64,000 bases of DNA. Origin: Deltaproteobacteria bacterium. Lineage in GTDB: Bacteria > Desulfobacterota > BSN033 > WVXP01. The position numbers and the translations under genes were made by a program. The stretch is from the NCBI GenBank assembly GCA_019308905.1, contig JAFDHF010000001.1, positions 62,001-126,000 on the forward strand. Direction: 5' to 3'. Positions within the stretch are counted from its first letter, which is position 1. Each line of letters opens with the position of its first letter. Shown piece after piece: positions 44,685-53,768 of this stretch. The notes beneath the pieces are model-generated. The model saw only the letters and a program-made list of their open reading frames with translations, was not told the DNA's origin and ran no database searches.

Positions 44685-46172
44685 TTACTTTTCCCGGTTT
44701 TCAATAAAGGCATCCCTGAGCAGCTTGCTCTGTCTCAAAAAGGCCTGGCGGGGGCTCCTTGTGTCTTTCATCAAGGAAATCTCCTGGGTGATAAGGCGCG
44801 TCATGTTGAGGATATGGGCCTCGCGCCCTTTTGCCTCCCGTTGATAGAGAGGGTGCTGCTGGTTGATATAGATCACCGTCCCCTCGGTAAAGCACTCGGG
44901 GCCGTTCTCTCCGAAATCATCGATACAAATCGAAACCCCGATCTGGCCGAATCTCATCCTTTGAACGACCGCATTAGGGGTCAGCCGCTTCACCTTGGGC
45001 GATTTCTTTCTCTTCTTGGTTTCCCGGGGAGATCGCCCGGACTTCTGCCCCGGTCTTCCCTCTTCATCCGGGCTCCCCTCCTTCTGCCTATCCTCGGATC
45101 TCCTCGAGAGAACTCCTGCACCACCCATCCCATCCCCTTCGCCAGCCAGGGGAATAGCACCAAAGGGGGAGAGATCCGGGTTCAAGGCCAGGGCCCTGTG
45201 GACCCTCTGAAGGGCCTCTTTCAAAGCCTTGCTCGCTCTCCGTTTCTCCTTGCGGCCTGCCAGACGTATGAGAACATCGTTTACATCACGGATCACCTTC
45301 TCCATGACCTTCAGGAAGACCTGGTATTGTGGGCTGTCCAAAACAAACCCCGAGCGGTCGGTGGTGATCGGAAGGAAATCCGCATGCACTTCTCCCCGGA
45401 TTCGAGAGGCCACCTTACCCCAATGATCGAGCCCGAAGAGCTCCTTCTTAATGGTGACCTGCTTGACTTTCACTTCTATCCCAAGGTCCAGGGGAGACGC
45501 CTTGGAGGAGGGTAGAACCACAATCTCGCCGTGAACAGGACCAAATTCCGTACCCTCGAGAAAGGGGATCCGATGTCCGCTGAGGCTCCGTGGCGAGATC
45601 CTCATGCCATTTAGCCTGACAGCAAAGTTGGGAGCTTTAAGTGGGGTACCTTCCACAATCTTCCGGATCACGTCCTCAGGGTCAAACCGCCTTGTCAACC
45701 GCAGAAGGGTGACAGTCGTACCATCCCCCCTCTCCCTGTCAGGAGGTAGAACCTGGAGAGGGATCTTCCACTGGTCTTCAACCTTTTCCCACTCAACCCT
45801 GTCAAATGTCACCCGGGCGGCAAAGTCGCCCTTCTGGGTATAGACCTCGAATCGCTCGCATGCTGAAAGGCTCGCGAACTTCCCGATGCCGAACTGGCCG
45901 ATCCTATCCCTATGAAAAATAGGAGACTTACTTTTGAGCAACTTTTCCGGTGAGCCGATATTGAAATACTGCCTCAATCCCTCTCTATCCATGCCGGTGC
46001 CGTTGTCTCTGACCTCGATAGAGTCGTCTGCCATCCTGATATCGACTTCGGTGGCGTCGGCATCATAGGCGTTGTTGACCAACTCCCGTATGAGCTCGAT
46101 GCTCTCCGAATAGAGCCTCTCCCCAATGGTGATCAGGTGGCTCTTGTCAACGGTGACTGGGAGGTATTCCAT
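44685..46172 (-). CDS. GHKL (Hsp90-like) ATP-binding protein, MORC-like
   Basis: A protein of about 495 residues. The N-terminal GHKL ATPase has the N box ELVNNAYDADATEV, the G1 box DNGTGM and the G2 box GQFGIGKFASL, followed by GDGTTVTLLRL. A transducer-like domain with ADFLPITTDRSGF follows. The middle (about 335-400) is charged and low in complexity (EKRRASKAL, KKRKKSPKVKRL), and a conserved-looking C-terminal domain has VSICIDDFG and VIYINQQHPLY. Such stand-alone ATPases occur in defence or restriction systems and in chaperone-like roles; no partner that would decide this is nearby. ATG 46172 has GGAG upstream; ATG 46184 is an alternative. Confidence 0.82.
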   Translation of the reverse strand: MEYLPVTVDKSHLITIGERLYSESIELIRELVNNAYDADATEVDIRMADDSIEVRDNGTGMDREGLRQYFNIGSPEKLLKSKSPIFHRDRIGQFGIGKFASLSACERFEVYTQKGDFAARVTFDRVEWEKVEDQWKIPLQVLPPDRERGDGTTVTLLRLTRRFDPEDVIRKIVEGTPLKAPNFAVRLNGMRISPRSLSGHRIPFLEGTEFGPVHGEIVVLPSSKASPLDLGIEVKVKQVTIKKELFGLDHWGKVASRIRGEVHADFLPITTDRSGFVLDSPQYQVFLKVMEKVIRDVNDVLIRLAGRKEKRRASKALKEALQRVHRALALNPDLSPFGAIPLAGEGDGMGGAGVLSRRSEDRQKEGSPDEEGRPGQKSGRSPRETKKRKKSPKVKRLTPNAVVQRMRFGQIGVSICIDDFGENGPECFTEGTVIYINQQHPLYQREAKGREAHILNMTRLITQEISLMKDTRSPRQAFLRQSKLLRDAFIENREK

Positions 46173-46354
46173 GACGGACTCCATCGGCCATATGCATACA
46201 AGGGTATCTCAGACTACCTGTTTTTTCCTGTTTTGTCACCCCTGCCTCAGACGCGGCACGGAGACAGACCCCGGTACAAGACCGTGGCCGCCGGTATCGA
46301 CAGGCGTCCTCCAGATTGAATTCCTCGCCGAAAAGTGATATAGGGACGATCATC

Positions 46355-46774
46355 ATGATCCTGTCAGCCGGGATAGCAGTGGTCAGGAAAGAGGGGGGAG
46401 AGTGGAAGTTTCTCCTCCTCAGGGCGTATAGAAACTGGGACTTCCCCAAGGGGATCGTGGAACCCGAGGAAGACCCCTTAGAGACCGCAAAGCGCGAAGT
46501 GCGGGAGGAAGCGGGCATTGAAAGGCTGAATTTTCGGTGGGGTTCTGTCTTCAAGGAGACTGCCCCTTACAGCGGCGGGAGGAAGACGGCAAGGTACTAT
46601 CTTGCCGAAACGCCCCAATCAGCCGTAGTCTTTTCCGTCAACCCCGAAATCGGGAAGCCCGAACACCACGAATATCGATGGGTGAGCTACAAGGAAGCCC
46701 GAGAACTCGTTCCTCCGAGGCTCCTGCCCATCATCGAGTGGGCTGAAAGTCTCCTGACAGGAACTGACCGATAG
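46355..46774 (+). CDS. NUDIX hydrolase
   Basis: A 139-residue protein. The Nudix box spans GIVEPEEDPLETAKREVREEAGI (Gly, Glu and REVREE metal ligands), flanked by WDFPKG. C-terminal HHEYRWVSYKEARELV is usual for Ap4A-type (diadenosine polyphosphate) or bis(nucleosyl) hydrolases. ATG 46355 follows AGGGACG. It converges with the M20 dipeptidase, the stops being 2 bases apart. Confidence 0.92.
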   Translation: MILSAGIAVVRKEGGEWKFLLLRAYRNWDFPKGIVEPEEDPLETAKREVREEAGIERLNFRWGSVFKETAPYSGGRKTARYYLAETPQSAVVFSVNPEIGKPEHHEYRWVSYKEARELVPPRLLPIIEWAESLLTGTDR

Positions 46775-46776
46775 AC

Positions 46777-48183
46777 CTATCGATTCGCCTTTCCTCCTCG
46801 GTCAACCGCTCCATATTCTGCGCCCAGTCGCTCGAAGAGCATCCCATAGGCCCTTTGCCCCCGTTCAAAACTTGAAAGACGAAAAAACTCGTTTGGCGAA
46901 TGTGCCCCCTCGTCCCGCAGGGCGAAACCGAAAACCACGGTATGGACACCAAGATGCTCCAGAAACAGGGCGTTCACCGGGACGGTCCCCCCTTCCCGGA
47001 CCCAGTAAGGCTCCCTGCCGTAAAGATCCCGCAGTACCGAGGCCGCGATACGCATGCCCTTGTGGCCTGCAGGCACAAGGTAGGGCCTCGCTCCGCTCCC
47101 GGTCCGGGTGGCCTCTACCTTTACGCCGGGAGGCGAAACCCTTTTCACGTGAGCCACGACCAGGTCGCCGATTCTGATCGGATCCTGGCGGGCCACGAGC
47201 CGGCAGGAGACCTTGGCATGAGCCGTGCTCGGCAGGACGGTCTTCAAGCCCTCTCCCTGAAACCCGCCGTAGATCCCGTTGACCTCCAGGGTCGGGCGTG
47301 CCCAGGCCCGTTCATATGTGCTGAAGCCCGGCTCTCCGAAAAGGCCGGAAGCACCCGTCTCTTTCAGATACCGCTCCTCGTCAAAAGGCACCCGGGCCAG
47401 CTGGGCTCGCTCCTCTTCGCTGAGGGAAACGACCTCGTCGTAGAACCCTTCCACCACGACCCTGCCGTTCCTGTCGTGCATGGAGTCTATGATCGAGGCC
47501 AGGGCATGGATGGGATTCGCAATCGTACCCCCATAGCTACCGGAGTGGAGGTCGTGATCCGGCCCCTGTACGTCGATGTATACGGCTACCAGACCCCGAG
47601 TCCCAAGGGTCATGGAGGGCTGGTTCTCATCCCACTGTCCCCCGTCGGCGCTCACCACGAGGTCGCACGACAACAGATCGCGATTAGCAGCCACGAACTC
47701 CGGCATCTGGGGACTTCCGATTTCCTCCTGCCCCTCAAAGAGGAACTTCAGGTTGAGGGGAAGCTCACCGCTGGTCTTCACCATGGCCTCTGTAACCGTA
47801 ACGGGAATAAACAGGTTGCCCTTGTCATCCGAGGCGCCTCGGGCGTAGATCCTGCCCCGCTTTATCACGGGTTCGAAGGGCGGATTTTCCCACAATTCCA
47901 GAGGATCGACCGGTTGCGTATCGAAGTGACCGTATACCAGAACAGTCGGCCGGTGAGAGTCGTGAATCCACTCGCCGTAGGCCACCGCATGTCCCCCTGT
48001 GGGCATCACCCGGACCGATTCTATGCCGGCTGCTTCCATCCTCGCCCCTATCCACTCGGCCGCTTCCTGGACGTCCTTCCCGTGGGACGGCAGGCTGGAG
48101 ATACTGGGAATGCGCAGAAACTCGAGCAATTCATCGATGAAGCGGCCCTGCTGCTGCCTCAAATAGATCTCCCAAGGACTCAT
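46777..48183 (-). CDS. M20-family zinc dipeptidase
   Basis: A 468-residue cytosolic peptidase. Zinc ligands: VLVYGHFDTQPV (His, Asp), GASDDKGNLF (bridging Asp), GQEEIGS (catalytic Glu-Glu), and a late AHSPNEFF (His). HDLHSGSYGG marks the dimerisation lid. It matches the ArgE/DapE/carnosinase group and probably splits dipeptides. ATG 48183 has GGAGGG about eight bases upstream; upstream extension to 48333 is unlikely. Confidence 0.92.
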   Translation of the reverse strand: MSPWEIYLRQQQGRFIDELLEFLRIPSISSLPSHGKDVQEAAEWIGARMEAAGIESVRVMPTGGHAVAYGEWIHDSHRPTVLVYGHFDTQPVDPLELWENPPFEPVIKRGRIYARGASDDKGNLFIPVTVTEAMVKTSGELPLNLKFLFEGQEEIGSPQMPEFVAANRDLLSCDLVVSADGGQWDENQPSMTLGTRGLVAVYIDVQGPDHDLHSGSYGGTIANPIHALASIIDSMHDRNGRVVVEGFYDEVVSLSEEERAQLARVPFDEERYLKETGASGLFGEPGFSTYERAWARPTLEVNGIYGGFQGEGLKTVLPSTAHAKVSCRLVARQDPIRIGDLVVAHVKRVSPPGVKVEATRTGSGARPYLVPAGHKGMRIAASVLRDLYGREPYWVREGGTVPVNALFLEHLGVHTVVFGFALRDEGAHSPNEFFRLSSFERGQRAYGMLFERLGAEYGAVDRGGKANR

Positions 48184-48353
48184 GGCACACCCTCCGGGGT
48201 CAGACTTTGATTCTGAATTCGGGATTTCCCAATGTCGCGGCAACAACCCATCAAGGAGAGAAACGGATTCCAGGGCACAAGCCGGGATTCCTTCAAACAG
48301 GGATCGGGAGGCTCCTTTCCGACTTGCCAGCATCTGGACGGCGAGGCCGGGGA

Positions 48354-49388
48354 TCAGGCGTCGGCAAAGAACTCGAAAAGACTGACCTTGGCTTCATCGA
48401 GGGCCCCCAATTCCCTCACACGCTCTGATCGTATCCCAAGACCCGAAAAAACCGGGCCTAGGAGCTCATCCACCTCGGTCTTAACCACCAGTATCCTCTC
48501 AGGCAGTCTCCCCTCCCTTTCGATGAGAGACAACAACTGGGTCAAGAACTCCGATCTGTACCTCCAATGGGGCGCCAGGAATACATGGAGGACGAGGCCC
48601 GAGTCATGATCCACACATAGCAGGGTGTATGGAAACCATGGACGCTCGGTCCCTTCCCTGACAGGGGTCGGAGAATAGAAGAAATCCACCTCCCACGCGC
48701 CCGCGTGATTCAAGGCCCTTCTCTTGATCCTTTGCAGGCGCAACTCGTCAAAGACCTCGTCTTTTCTCACCACTTTTCTTTTTGGTGCCTCAGGCTCAAG
48801 CCATGCGTCGCTCCATACGAAACGCCCCTCCTCCTTTCTGGGAATCCGAACAAAGACGACCCCCTCTCTCACCGGGGCGAGCAGGGTCCTGTTCTCCTTT
48901 ACGCGGAGCCCAACCTCTCTGGCCTGTTCCAAGACCAGGGTCAGGTACTTAACCTCGTCCCCCTGAAGGTACCAGGGATAATACCCGGGAAGGTAGTTTC
49001 TGAAAAGGGGCCAGGCCTTGCGCCCCCTGAATCTCAATCCGAGCTGCCTGATGGTCCTCAGATCAGGTTCATCAAGATCTTCCCTGTCCTCGAAAGAGAC
49101 CATGAGGCACTTCTGAACGTGGACGATGTCCATGTCATGAGCCCCTATCTCTCCTGCCTGGATCTTGAGGTAGCCCACCAACCCCTCCGTTCCAAGGTGG
49201 ACCATCAATCCGAAGAGTTCCCCCAGGCTTCCCAAGACACAGCAGTAGCCCATCTCACCGGTGTATGGGTTTTGAACCCCAAAAAGCTCCGAATCGGCCA
49301 TCCATCTCCACGACTGAATCCTTCCAAACCGGATCGCTGCGTCGTACAGCCGTTTCCAGTCGTCAATCACTCCTTGGTCTCGCTCCAT
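48354..49388 (-). CDS. Hypothetical protein, DUF6930/DUF7309-like layout
   Basis: A 344-residue protein with two halves. The first (about 1-160) has SWRWMADSELFGVQNP, GYCCVLGSLGELFGLMVHLG and GRKAWPLFRNYLPGYYPWYL. The second (about 200-340) has LRLQRIKRRALN, LLCVDHDSGLVLHVFLAPHW and RILVVKTEVDELL. I recall this pairing as DUF7309 plus DUF6930, but cannot confirm it. Function unknown. It has its own promoter at 49450-49478 and is downstream of it by about 55 bases. Confidence 0.8.
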   Translation of the reverse strand: MERDQGVIDDWKRLYDAAIRFGRIQSWRWMADSELFGVQNPYTGEMGYCCVLGSLGELFGLMVHLGTEGLVGYLKIQAGEIGAHDMDIVHVQKCLMVSFEDREDLDEPDLRTIRQLGLRFRGRKAWPLFRNYLPGYYPWYLQGDEVKYLTLVLEQAREVGLRVKENRTLLAPVREGVVFVRIPRKEEGRFVWSDAWLEPEAPKRKVVRKDEVFDELRLQRIKRRALNHAGAWEVDFFYSPTPVREGTERPWFPYTLLCVDHDSGLVLHVFLAPHWRYRSEFLTQLLSLIEREGRLPERILVVKTEVDELLGPVFSGLGIRSERVRELGALDEAKVSLFEFFADA

Positions 49389-49449
49389 CTCTCCGTCTCC
49401 GGGATCGCCGTCTTCGCGTCACCTTCCCAAAACGCCTACTCGACTCCAC

Positions 49450-49478
49450 ATTGTAAGGTAGAAACAAAGGGGAGTCAA
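49450..49478 (-). promoter_or_regulatory. Sigma-70 promoter for the gene at 48354-49388
   Basis: On the minus strand TTGACT (49478-49473) is followed after exactly 17 bases by TACAAT (49455-49450), about 60 bases before the ATG at 49388. Confidence 0.6.
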
Positions 49479-49579
49479 ACTGGGTTTCCCCCTGAGAATC
49501 GGGGAATATGCTTGGAAATCAAGACAATATGAGACATTTCCATCAAAAAGCATGAAGAATCCCTTCCCGGGAAATCGCC

Positions 49580-49607
49580 TTGACTTCCCCTGATAATCTG
49601 CTTTAAT
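49580..49607 (+). promoter_or_regulatory. Candidate sigma-70 promoter for bactofilin
   Basis: TTGACT at 49580-49585 and TTTAAT at 49602-49607 with a 16-base spacer, 48 bases before the ATG at 49656. Confidence 0.55.
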
Positions 49608-49655
49608 GGGATAGTCACCCCCTTGCAGGGGAAGGGGATCGAAAGGAGCGGAATC

Positions 49656-50099
49656 ATGATGGGTAAAAGGAATGGGGCCGAGCTACCGACTACCGACGGG
49701 GTGAACGCCTTTATCGGGAAAAGGACGGTCTTCAAAGGAAAGATGAGTTTCCAGGGCATGTTCCGGGTTGATGGGAAGTACGAGGGAGAGATCATTTCAG
49801 GTGATTCTCTGGTTGTCGGAGAGACAGCCGAAATCAGTGCGCGGATCCACGTGAACACCCTGACGGTTCATGGAAACGTAAACGGCAACGTGATTGCGAA
49901 GAAACGGATACTTATCTATCCACCCGGCAGGATCCTAGGCGACATCCAGACACCCGTGCTGGCCGTTTCGGAAGGGGCGATATTCGAGGGAAAGTGCCGC
50001 ATGACAAAACCGGGACAAGGTCTCGAACAGAAAGCGGCGCCTCCCGAGGCGCGGGGGGAAAAGACAAACACCCCGGAGTCAGAGAAGCCGGGAAAATAG
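49656..50099 (+). CDS. Bactofilin (polymer-forming cytoskeletal protein)
   Basis: A 147-residue protein. Residues about 15-110 form the bactofilin beta-helix of repeating Gly/hydrophobic turns: AFIGKRTVFKGKMSF, FRVDGKYEGEI, LVVGETAEISARI, LTVHGNVNGNVIA, GRILGDIQTPVLAVSEGAIF and FEGKC. The C-terminal tail is disordered and charged. It would polymerise at the membrane without nucleotide. AAAGGAG precedes the ATG. Confidence 0.93.
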   Translation: MMGKRNGAELPTTDGVNAFIGKRTVFKGKMSFQGMFRVDGKYEGEIISGDSLVVGETAEISARIHVNTLTVHGNVNGNVIAKKRILIYPPGRILGDIQTPVLAVSEGAIFEGKCRMTKPGQGLEQKAAPPEARGEKTNTPESEKPGK

Positions 50100-50234
50100 A
50101 CTGACTCGTCCGAGGCTCGGCAGCAGAGAGACCTGCCCTGCAGGCGGGCCGAGAAGAGAAATGGCTGTCAGAGTTGGTTTTGTGAAGGGGGCACTCCTGC
50201 CCTATCGTTCTCCTGTGAAAGGAATGGAAAGAAG

Positions 50235-51656
50235 ATGGAGAGGAGAATCACGGCCTTGACCGAGAAGGGCCTCAAAAGAATCCAGCACGCCTCTCTCGAG
50301 GTTCTCAGGGAAGTGGGGGTTGCTTTTCACGACCCAGAGGCTCTCGCCATATTCAAGAAGCACGGGGTAAAGACCGAAGGAAAGACGGTCTTTCTCGAGG
50401 AGCGCCATGTGGCAAGGGCTCTTGAAAGCGCCCCTTCCAGGTTCACACTCTCAGCCCGCAACCCTGAAAGGGATGTGGTCATCGGAGGAAGGAGCTCGGC
50501 CCTGGTACCGGCCTACGGAGCACCCTTCATGGTTACAGAAACGGGGGAGCAGAGGAAGGCTACGATGGAGGATTACAGGTGTTTCTGCAAACTCGTTCAG
50601 ACCTCCGAGTATATCAATATGAACGGGTTCTTGATGGTGGAGCCGACCGACGTGCCGCCGGAGACAGCTCACCTCGATATGCTTTATTGGGGGATCGTCT
50701 TGTGTGACAAACCCTTTATGGGCAGCCCCATCTCTCGGGAAGCCGCTATAGACGCCGTGGAGATGGGTGGCATCGCCTTTGGTGGAAAGGACAAAATCAG
50801 AGACAAACCCGTGATGATCTCCCTTATCACGCCCCTCTCCCCACTCCAATACTCGGCGGAGATGGCAGGTGCCCTCATCGAGTTTGCCCGATGGGGGCAA
50901 CCCTTGTTGATTGCAGATCTGGTCATGGCCGGATCTTCAGGGCCAATGACTCCTGCGGGCTTGCTGGCCTTGCAGAGTGCAGAGATTTTGGCCGGTATTA
51001 CTCTGGCCCAGTTGATCAGGCCTGGACTGCCGGTCGTCTATGGTGGGATCCTCTGTCCCACGGACATGAGGACAGGAACCCTTGCTATCGGGGCTCCCGA
51101 GACTTCCATGATGATCCCTGCAACGGCCCAGCTTGCAAGGTTCTACGGTCTCCCCGCGCGGGGGGGAGGAGCCCTGACAGATGCCCATGTCCCGGACATG
51201 CAGGCCGGAATCGAGTCGACCCTCGCCCTTGTAACCGCCGCCATGTCCGGTGTCCATTTTGTTCTCCACGCCTGTGGTATCATGGGATCGTTCATGGCCA
51301 TGAGCTACGGGAAGTTCCTCGCCGACGAGGAACTCTGCGGGATGGTACTCAGGGCAGTTGAACCCATCGATACATCGGACAAAGCAATCGATGTGGAAAC
51401 GATAAAACAGGTAGGAATCGGAGGTGAATACCTCACCCATCCGAGCACCCTGGATCACTGCAGGACGGGGTTTTTCCTGCCACGCCTGGCCAACAGGCAG
51501 GACTACGTGAACTGGAACGCCTCGGGTCGCAAGACCCTCGAGGAAAGGGCAAGAGCCCTGGTGCCCCAGAGGCTCGCCGCGTACAGAAAACCCGAAATAG
51601 ATCCGCAGATTGAAAAGGATCTCTCACGGTATCTCGCCAGAAGGAAAAGAGGCTAG
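50235..51656 (+). CDS. MttB-family methyltransferase-like protein, no pyrrolysine
   Basis: A 473-residue MttB superfamily member. Features: KRIQHASLEVLREVGVAFHD, RKATMEDYRCFCKLV, LSPLQYSAEMAGALIEFA, GAPETSMMIPATAQLARFY, and the active-site region LTDAHVPDMQAG with no stop codon. It differs from the MttB-like protein at 34924 and stands apart from the methylamine region, with no corrinoid gene beside it, though a corrinoid could come from elsewhere. Methylated substrate unknown. Its stop overlaps the DUF2779 gene stop by 4 bases (convergent). Confidence 0.86.
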   Translation: MERRITALTEKGLKRIQHASLEVLREVGVAFHDPEALAIFKKHGVKTEGKTVFLEERHVARALESAPSRFTLSARNPERDVVIGGRSSALVPAYGAPFMVTETGEQRKATMEDYRCFCKLVQTSEYINMNGFLMVEPTDVPPETAHLDMLYWGIVLCDKPFMGSPISREAAIDAVEMGGIAFGGKDKIRDKPVMISLITPLSPLQYSAEMAGALIEFARWGQPLLIADLVMAGSSGPMTPAGLLALQSAEILAGITLAQLIRPGLPVVYGGILCPTDMRTGTLAIGAPETSMMIPATAQLARFYGLPARGGGALTDAHVPDMQAGIESTLALVTAAMSGVHFVLHACGIMGSFMAMSYGKFLADEELCGMVLRAVEPIDTSDKAIDVETIKQVGIGGEYLTHPSTLDHCRTGFFLPRLANRQDYVNWNASGRKTLEERARALVPQRLAAYRKPEIDPQIEKDLSRYLARRKRG

Positions 51657-53179
51657 GGCTTGCTACGGAGGACAGGTTGCTGGATTGCCTTTCCCTTCTG
51701 CCTGCCGGCACGTTTGAGAAGCTCCCTGCGAATCATGACCATGGCGAGGGTATCCTGGGCGCAGTAATCGATGAGTGCTTTTCGGATCTTCTCTTTTTCC
51801 TCAGGAGGCGTATCCCCGTCGATCATGCGGAGATACTCGAGGCCGGCCTGTCCCCCCTCTTGGATGGTCAGGTGAGTGTACGACATGGAGGGCACGAGGG
51901 CGGGCAGGACCTTTTTGATCGAAAAAGAGCCGTGAAACAGCGGGTGGTAGTATCCTCTCCGAATCTCGGCATGGAGATCTCGACACCGGGTGAGGAGGGC
52001 TTCCAGAGACCCTCGGTAGGAATCTAGTTCTTCGGCCATCTCGGCAATCACCTGATTCTCAAAGATGGTGTAAGTGCAGATGGTTCCCCTGTCTCCCAAA
52101 GCCATCAAGAGGGTTCTGGCCACCTCTTCCACGGGGTATACGTCTCTGGCGCACAGGTAACCCTTGTGAATGAGAGTGCCATCCTCGAAGAGAACGTGGT
52201 CGGACCACTGGAAGGGAATTGTCTGATAGGGCCGGGTATCGGCGTATCTGGGGATGGCGGGAGCCACCGTCTCGAAGTCTAGAAAATGGATCGGGTATTC
52301 GTACTGTTCAAGGGCCTCTCCGAGATCAGGCCCCACGTACTCGGTGCCATGGATCACGCACTCTCTTATCCGCGCCTGGAGTTCGGACAGGTCAAAGGAT
52401 TCAGGCACGTCCCGGATGTCAACGATACCCTCTTCCGCCAACTCGTCGAGTCTGTCCTGCCCTATTCCTGAAAGCTCCAAGACCCAGTGATCGGGCATGG
52501 ACCGTCTGCAGTGGTTGAAAAACTCACACATGTAGGGCCTTCGGCAGTGCCTCGACGGATCAATTGCAGGAGGCGTCTTCCTGGTCAGAAAACCCTTTAG
52601 ATTCCCGATAATTGAGCCGATTTCCTCCTCCATTCGGGCAACCCGACCCTTCAGGTCAATGAACACAAAAAACGCCTCGAGATCCAGTTCCCGGCCGTCA
52701 TAGAGGTATTCCCTGTTCACATGGAGGATCCCGGCCCGCTCTATGTCGAATCCCAACCCCTTCAAGACGTAATACTGGACGGCCAGGTCATAGATATTCT
52801 CCTCTTTCACCGAGGTCCCGGACTTGACCTCTACGAGGTTCCAGCTCGCGCCCCCCGATCTCTCCAGAATGTCCGTACGGATCCGAACCCCGTCGAAAGC
52901 AAAAGCTCCCTCAAAGATGGCGGGAACCCGGCGATCCCTCACCGCCTCCCGGGTGGATCGGATCGCCTCTTCATGACGGAAGGCGGCCTCCTCGATCAAA
53001 ACCCCCCCCGGATACCTCTTCCTGGCCAACTCTCCCACTCTCCGGCCGGTCCGGAACAACGCCTGCTGGAACGGTGACGGCTCTGAAGCAAGGCCGGGCT
53101 CATGGATCAGATACCAGAGTCGCAGCGGACACTGGATTCCGGCCAAAAACCTCGACTTGGATAGAAGGAGCGTCTCCAT
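51653..53179 (-). CDS. Cas4-like nuclease fused to DUF2779 exonuclease-like domain
   Basis: A 508-residue protein. The N-terminus (about 1-225) has the Cas4/RecB-type layout: an early Cys in GIQCPLRLWY, DILERSGGASWNLVEVKSG with the PD-(D/E)xK lysine, and three Cys in CRRPYMCEFFNHCRR that with the first could hold a 4Fe-4S cluster. The C-terminus (from about 290) is DUF2779, starting IHFLDFETVAP, which resembles a DEDD 3'-5' exonuclease, with YCAQDTLAMV at the end. No CRISPR array is nearby, so a DNA-repair or other nuclease role is more likely. ATG 53179. Confidence 0.86.
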   Translation of the reverse strand: METLLLSKSRFLAGIQCPLRLWYLIHEPGLASEPSPFQQALFRTGRRVGELARKRYPGGVLIEEAAFRHEEAIRSTREAVRDRRVPAIFEGAFAFDGVRIRTDILERSGGASWNLVEVKSGTSVKEENIYDLAVQYYVLKGLGFDIERAGILHVNREYLYDGRELDLEAFFVFIDLKGRVARMEEEIGSIIGNLKGFLTRKTPPAIDPSRHCRRPYMCEFFNHCRRSMPDHWVLELSGIGQDRLDELAEEGIVDIRDVPESFDLSELQARIRECVIHGTEYVGPDLGEALEQYEYPIHFLDFETVAPAIPRYADTRPYQTIPFQWSDHVLFEDGTLIHKGYLCARDVYPVEEVARTLLMALGDRGTICTYTIFENQVIAEMAEELDSYRGSLEALLTRCRDLHAEIRRGYYHPLFHGSFSIKKVLPALVPSMSYTHLTIQEGGQAGLEYLRMIDGDTPPEEKEKIRKALIDYCAQDTLAMVMIRRELLKRAGRQKGKAIQQPVLRSKP

Positions 53180-53200
53180 GTGGTCACATCCCGGAAAACT

Positions 53201-53638
53201 CTAGGGAGTCGATCGGAGATAGCCGTAGTAGGGGTCCCCGATTGCCACCATTGCCCTCTCGCCCACAACTCGGATCTCATCGTTGAGAAGGTTGGAGACC
53301 ACAAGGTAAGCCCTCACGGTTCCATCCTGGTCGCTGATCCTCAGTACCCTGTATCCTCTGACCGTGGTCTGAAACTCCTCCAGATAGCTCACAGAGTAAT
53401 CCCGCCCAACCTTTTCGGTAAAAGGGGTATGCCTCATGAAGACCTCTTTCCCGTCCCCGGGAACGTCGAAGAGGACGGCATAGCCCCCGGGCACAGGGCT
53501 CCTATACTCTGTAACCCCATAGACCTGCTCCGGAACAGACGAAACCTCGACAAGGGTCCTAATCATCTGTCTCTTCTGGCATCCCACCAGGATCAGCCCT
53601 GCCACGACCACCCCGGTCAGTATGAGATCCCTCTTCAT
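53201..53638 (-). CDS. Hypothetical lipoprotein
   Basis: A 145-residue protein. Signal peptide with lipobox LILVGC near residues 15-20 marks a lipoprotein. The mature part (GYAVLFDVPGDGKEVFM, YRVLRISDQDGTVRAYLVV) looks like a small beta-domain; no family recognised. AAGGGA precedes the ATG. It is 130 bases downstream of the flavin reductase on the same strand. Confidence 0.78.
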   Translation of the reverse strand: MKRDLILTGVVVAGLILVGCQKRQMIRTLVEVSSVPEQVYGVTEYRSPVPGGYAVLFDVPGDGKEVFMRHTPFTEKVGRDYSVSYLEEFQTTVRGYRVLRISDQDGTVRAYLVVSNLLNDEIRVVGERAMVAIGDPYYGYLRSTP

Positions 53639-53768
53639 GATTCATCCCTTCTCGAATTCCTTCGTAGCATAACCCGAAAGATCCTTCCGGCAATCGGGAA
53701 GAAGACATGTCTCTGGAGCGCGGTCCGGAGACTCCAAGGGCAGGTTGAAACCGAAACAAAGACTCCGC

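Noticed and set aside
44211-45515. 434-codon open frame on the plus strand
   Set aside because: Antisense to the GHKL ATPase and the PH-like gene; Pro/Ser-rich with no domain.
46900-48210. 436-codon open frame on the plus strand
   Set aside because: Antisense to the M20 dipeptidase, which has all zinc ligands.
51653-53179. CRISPR-Cas locus around the Cas4-like protein
   Set aside because: No repeat-spacer array and no other cas gene in the window.
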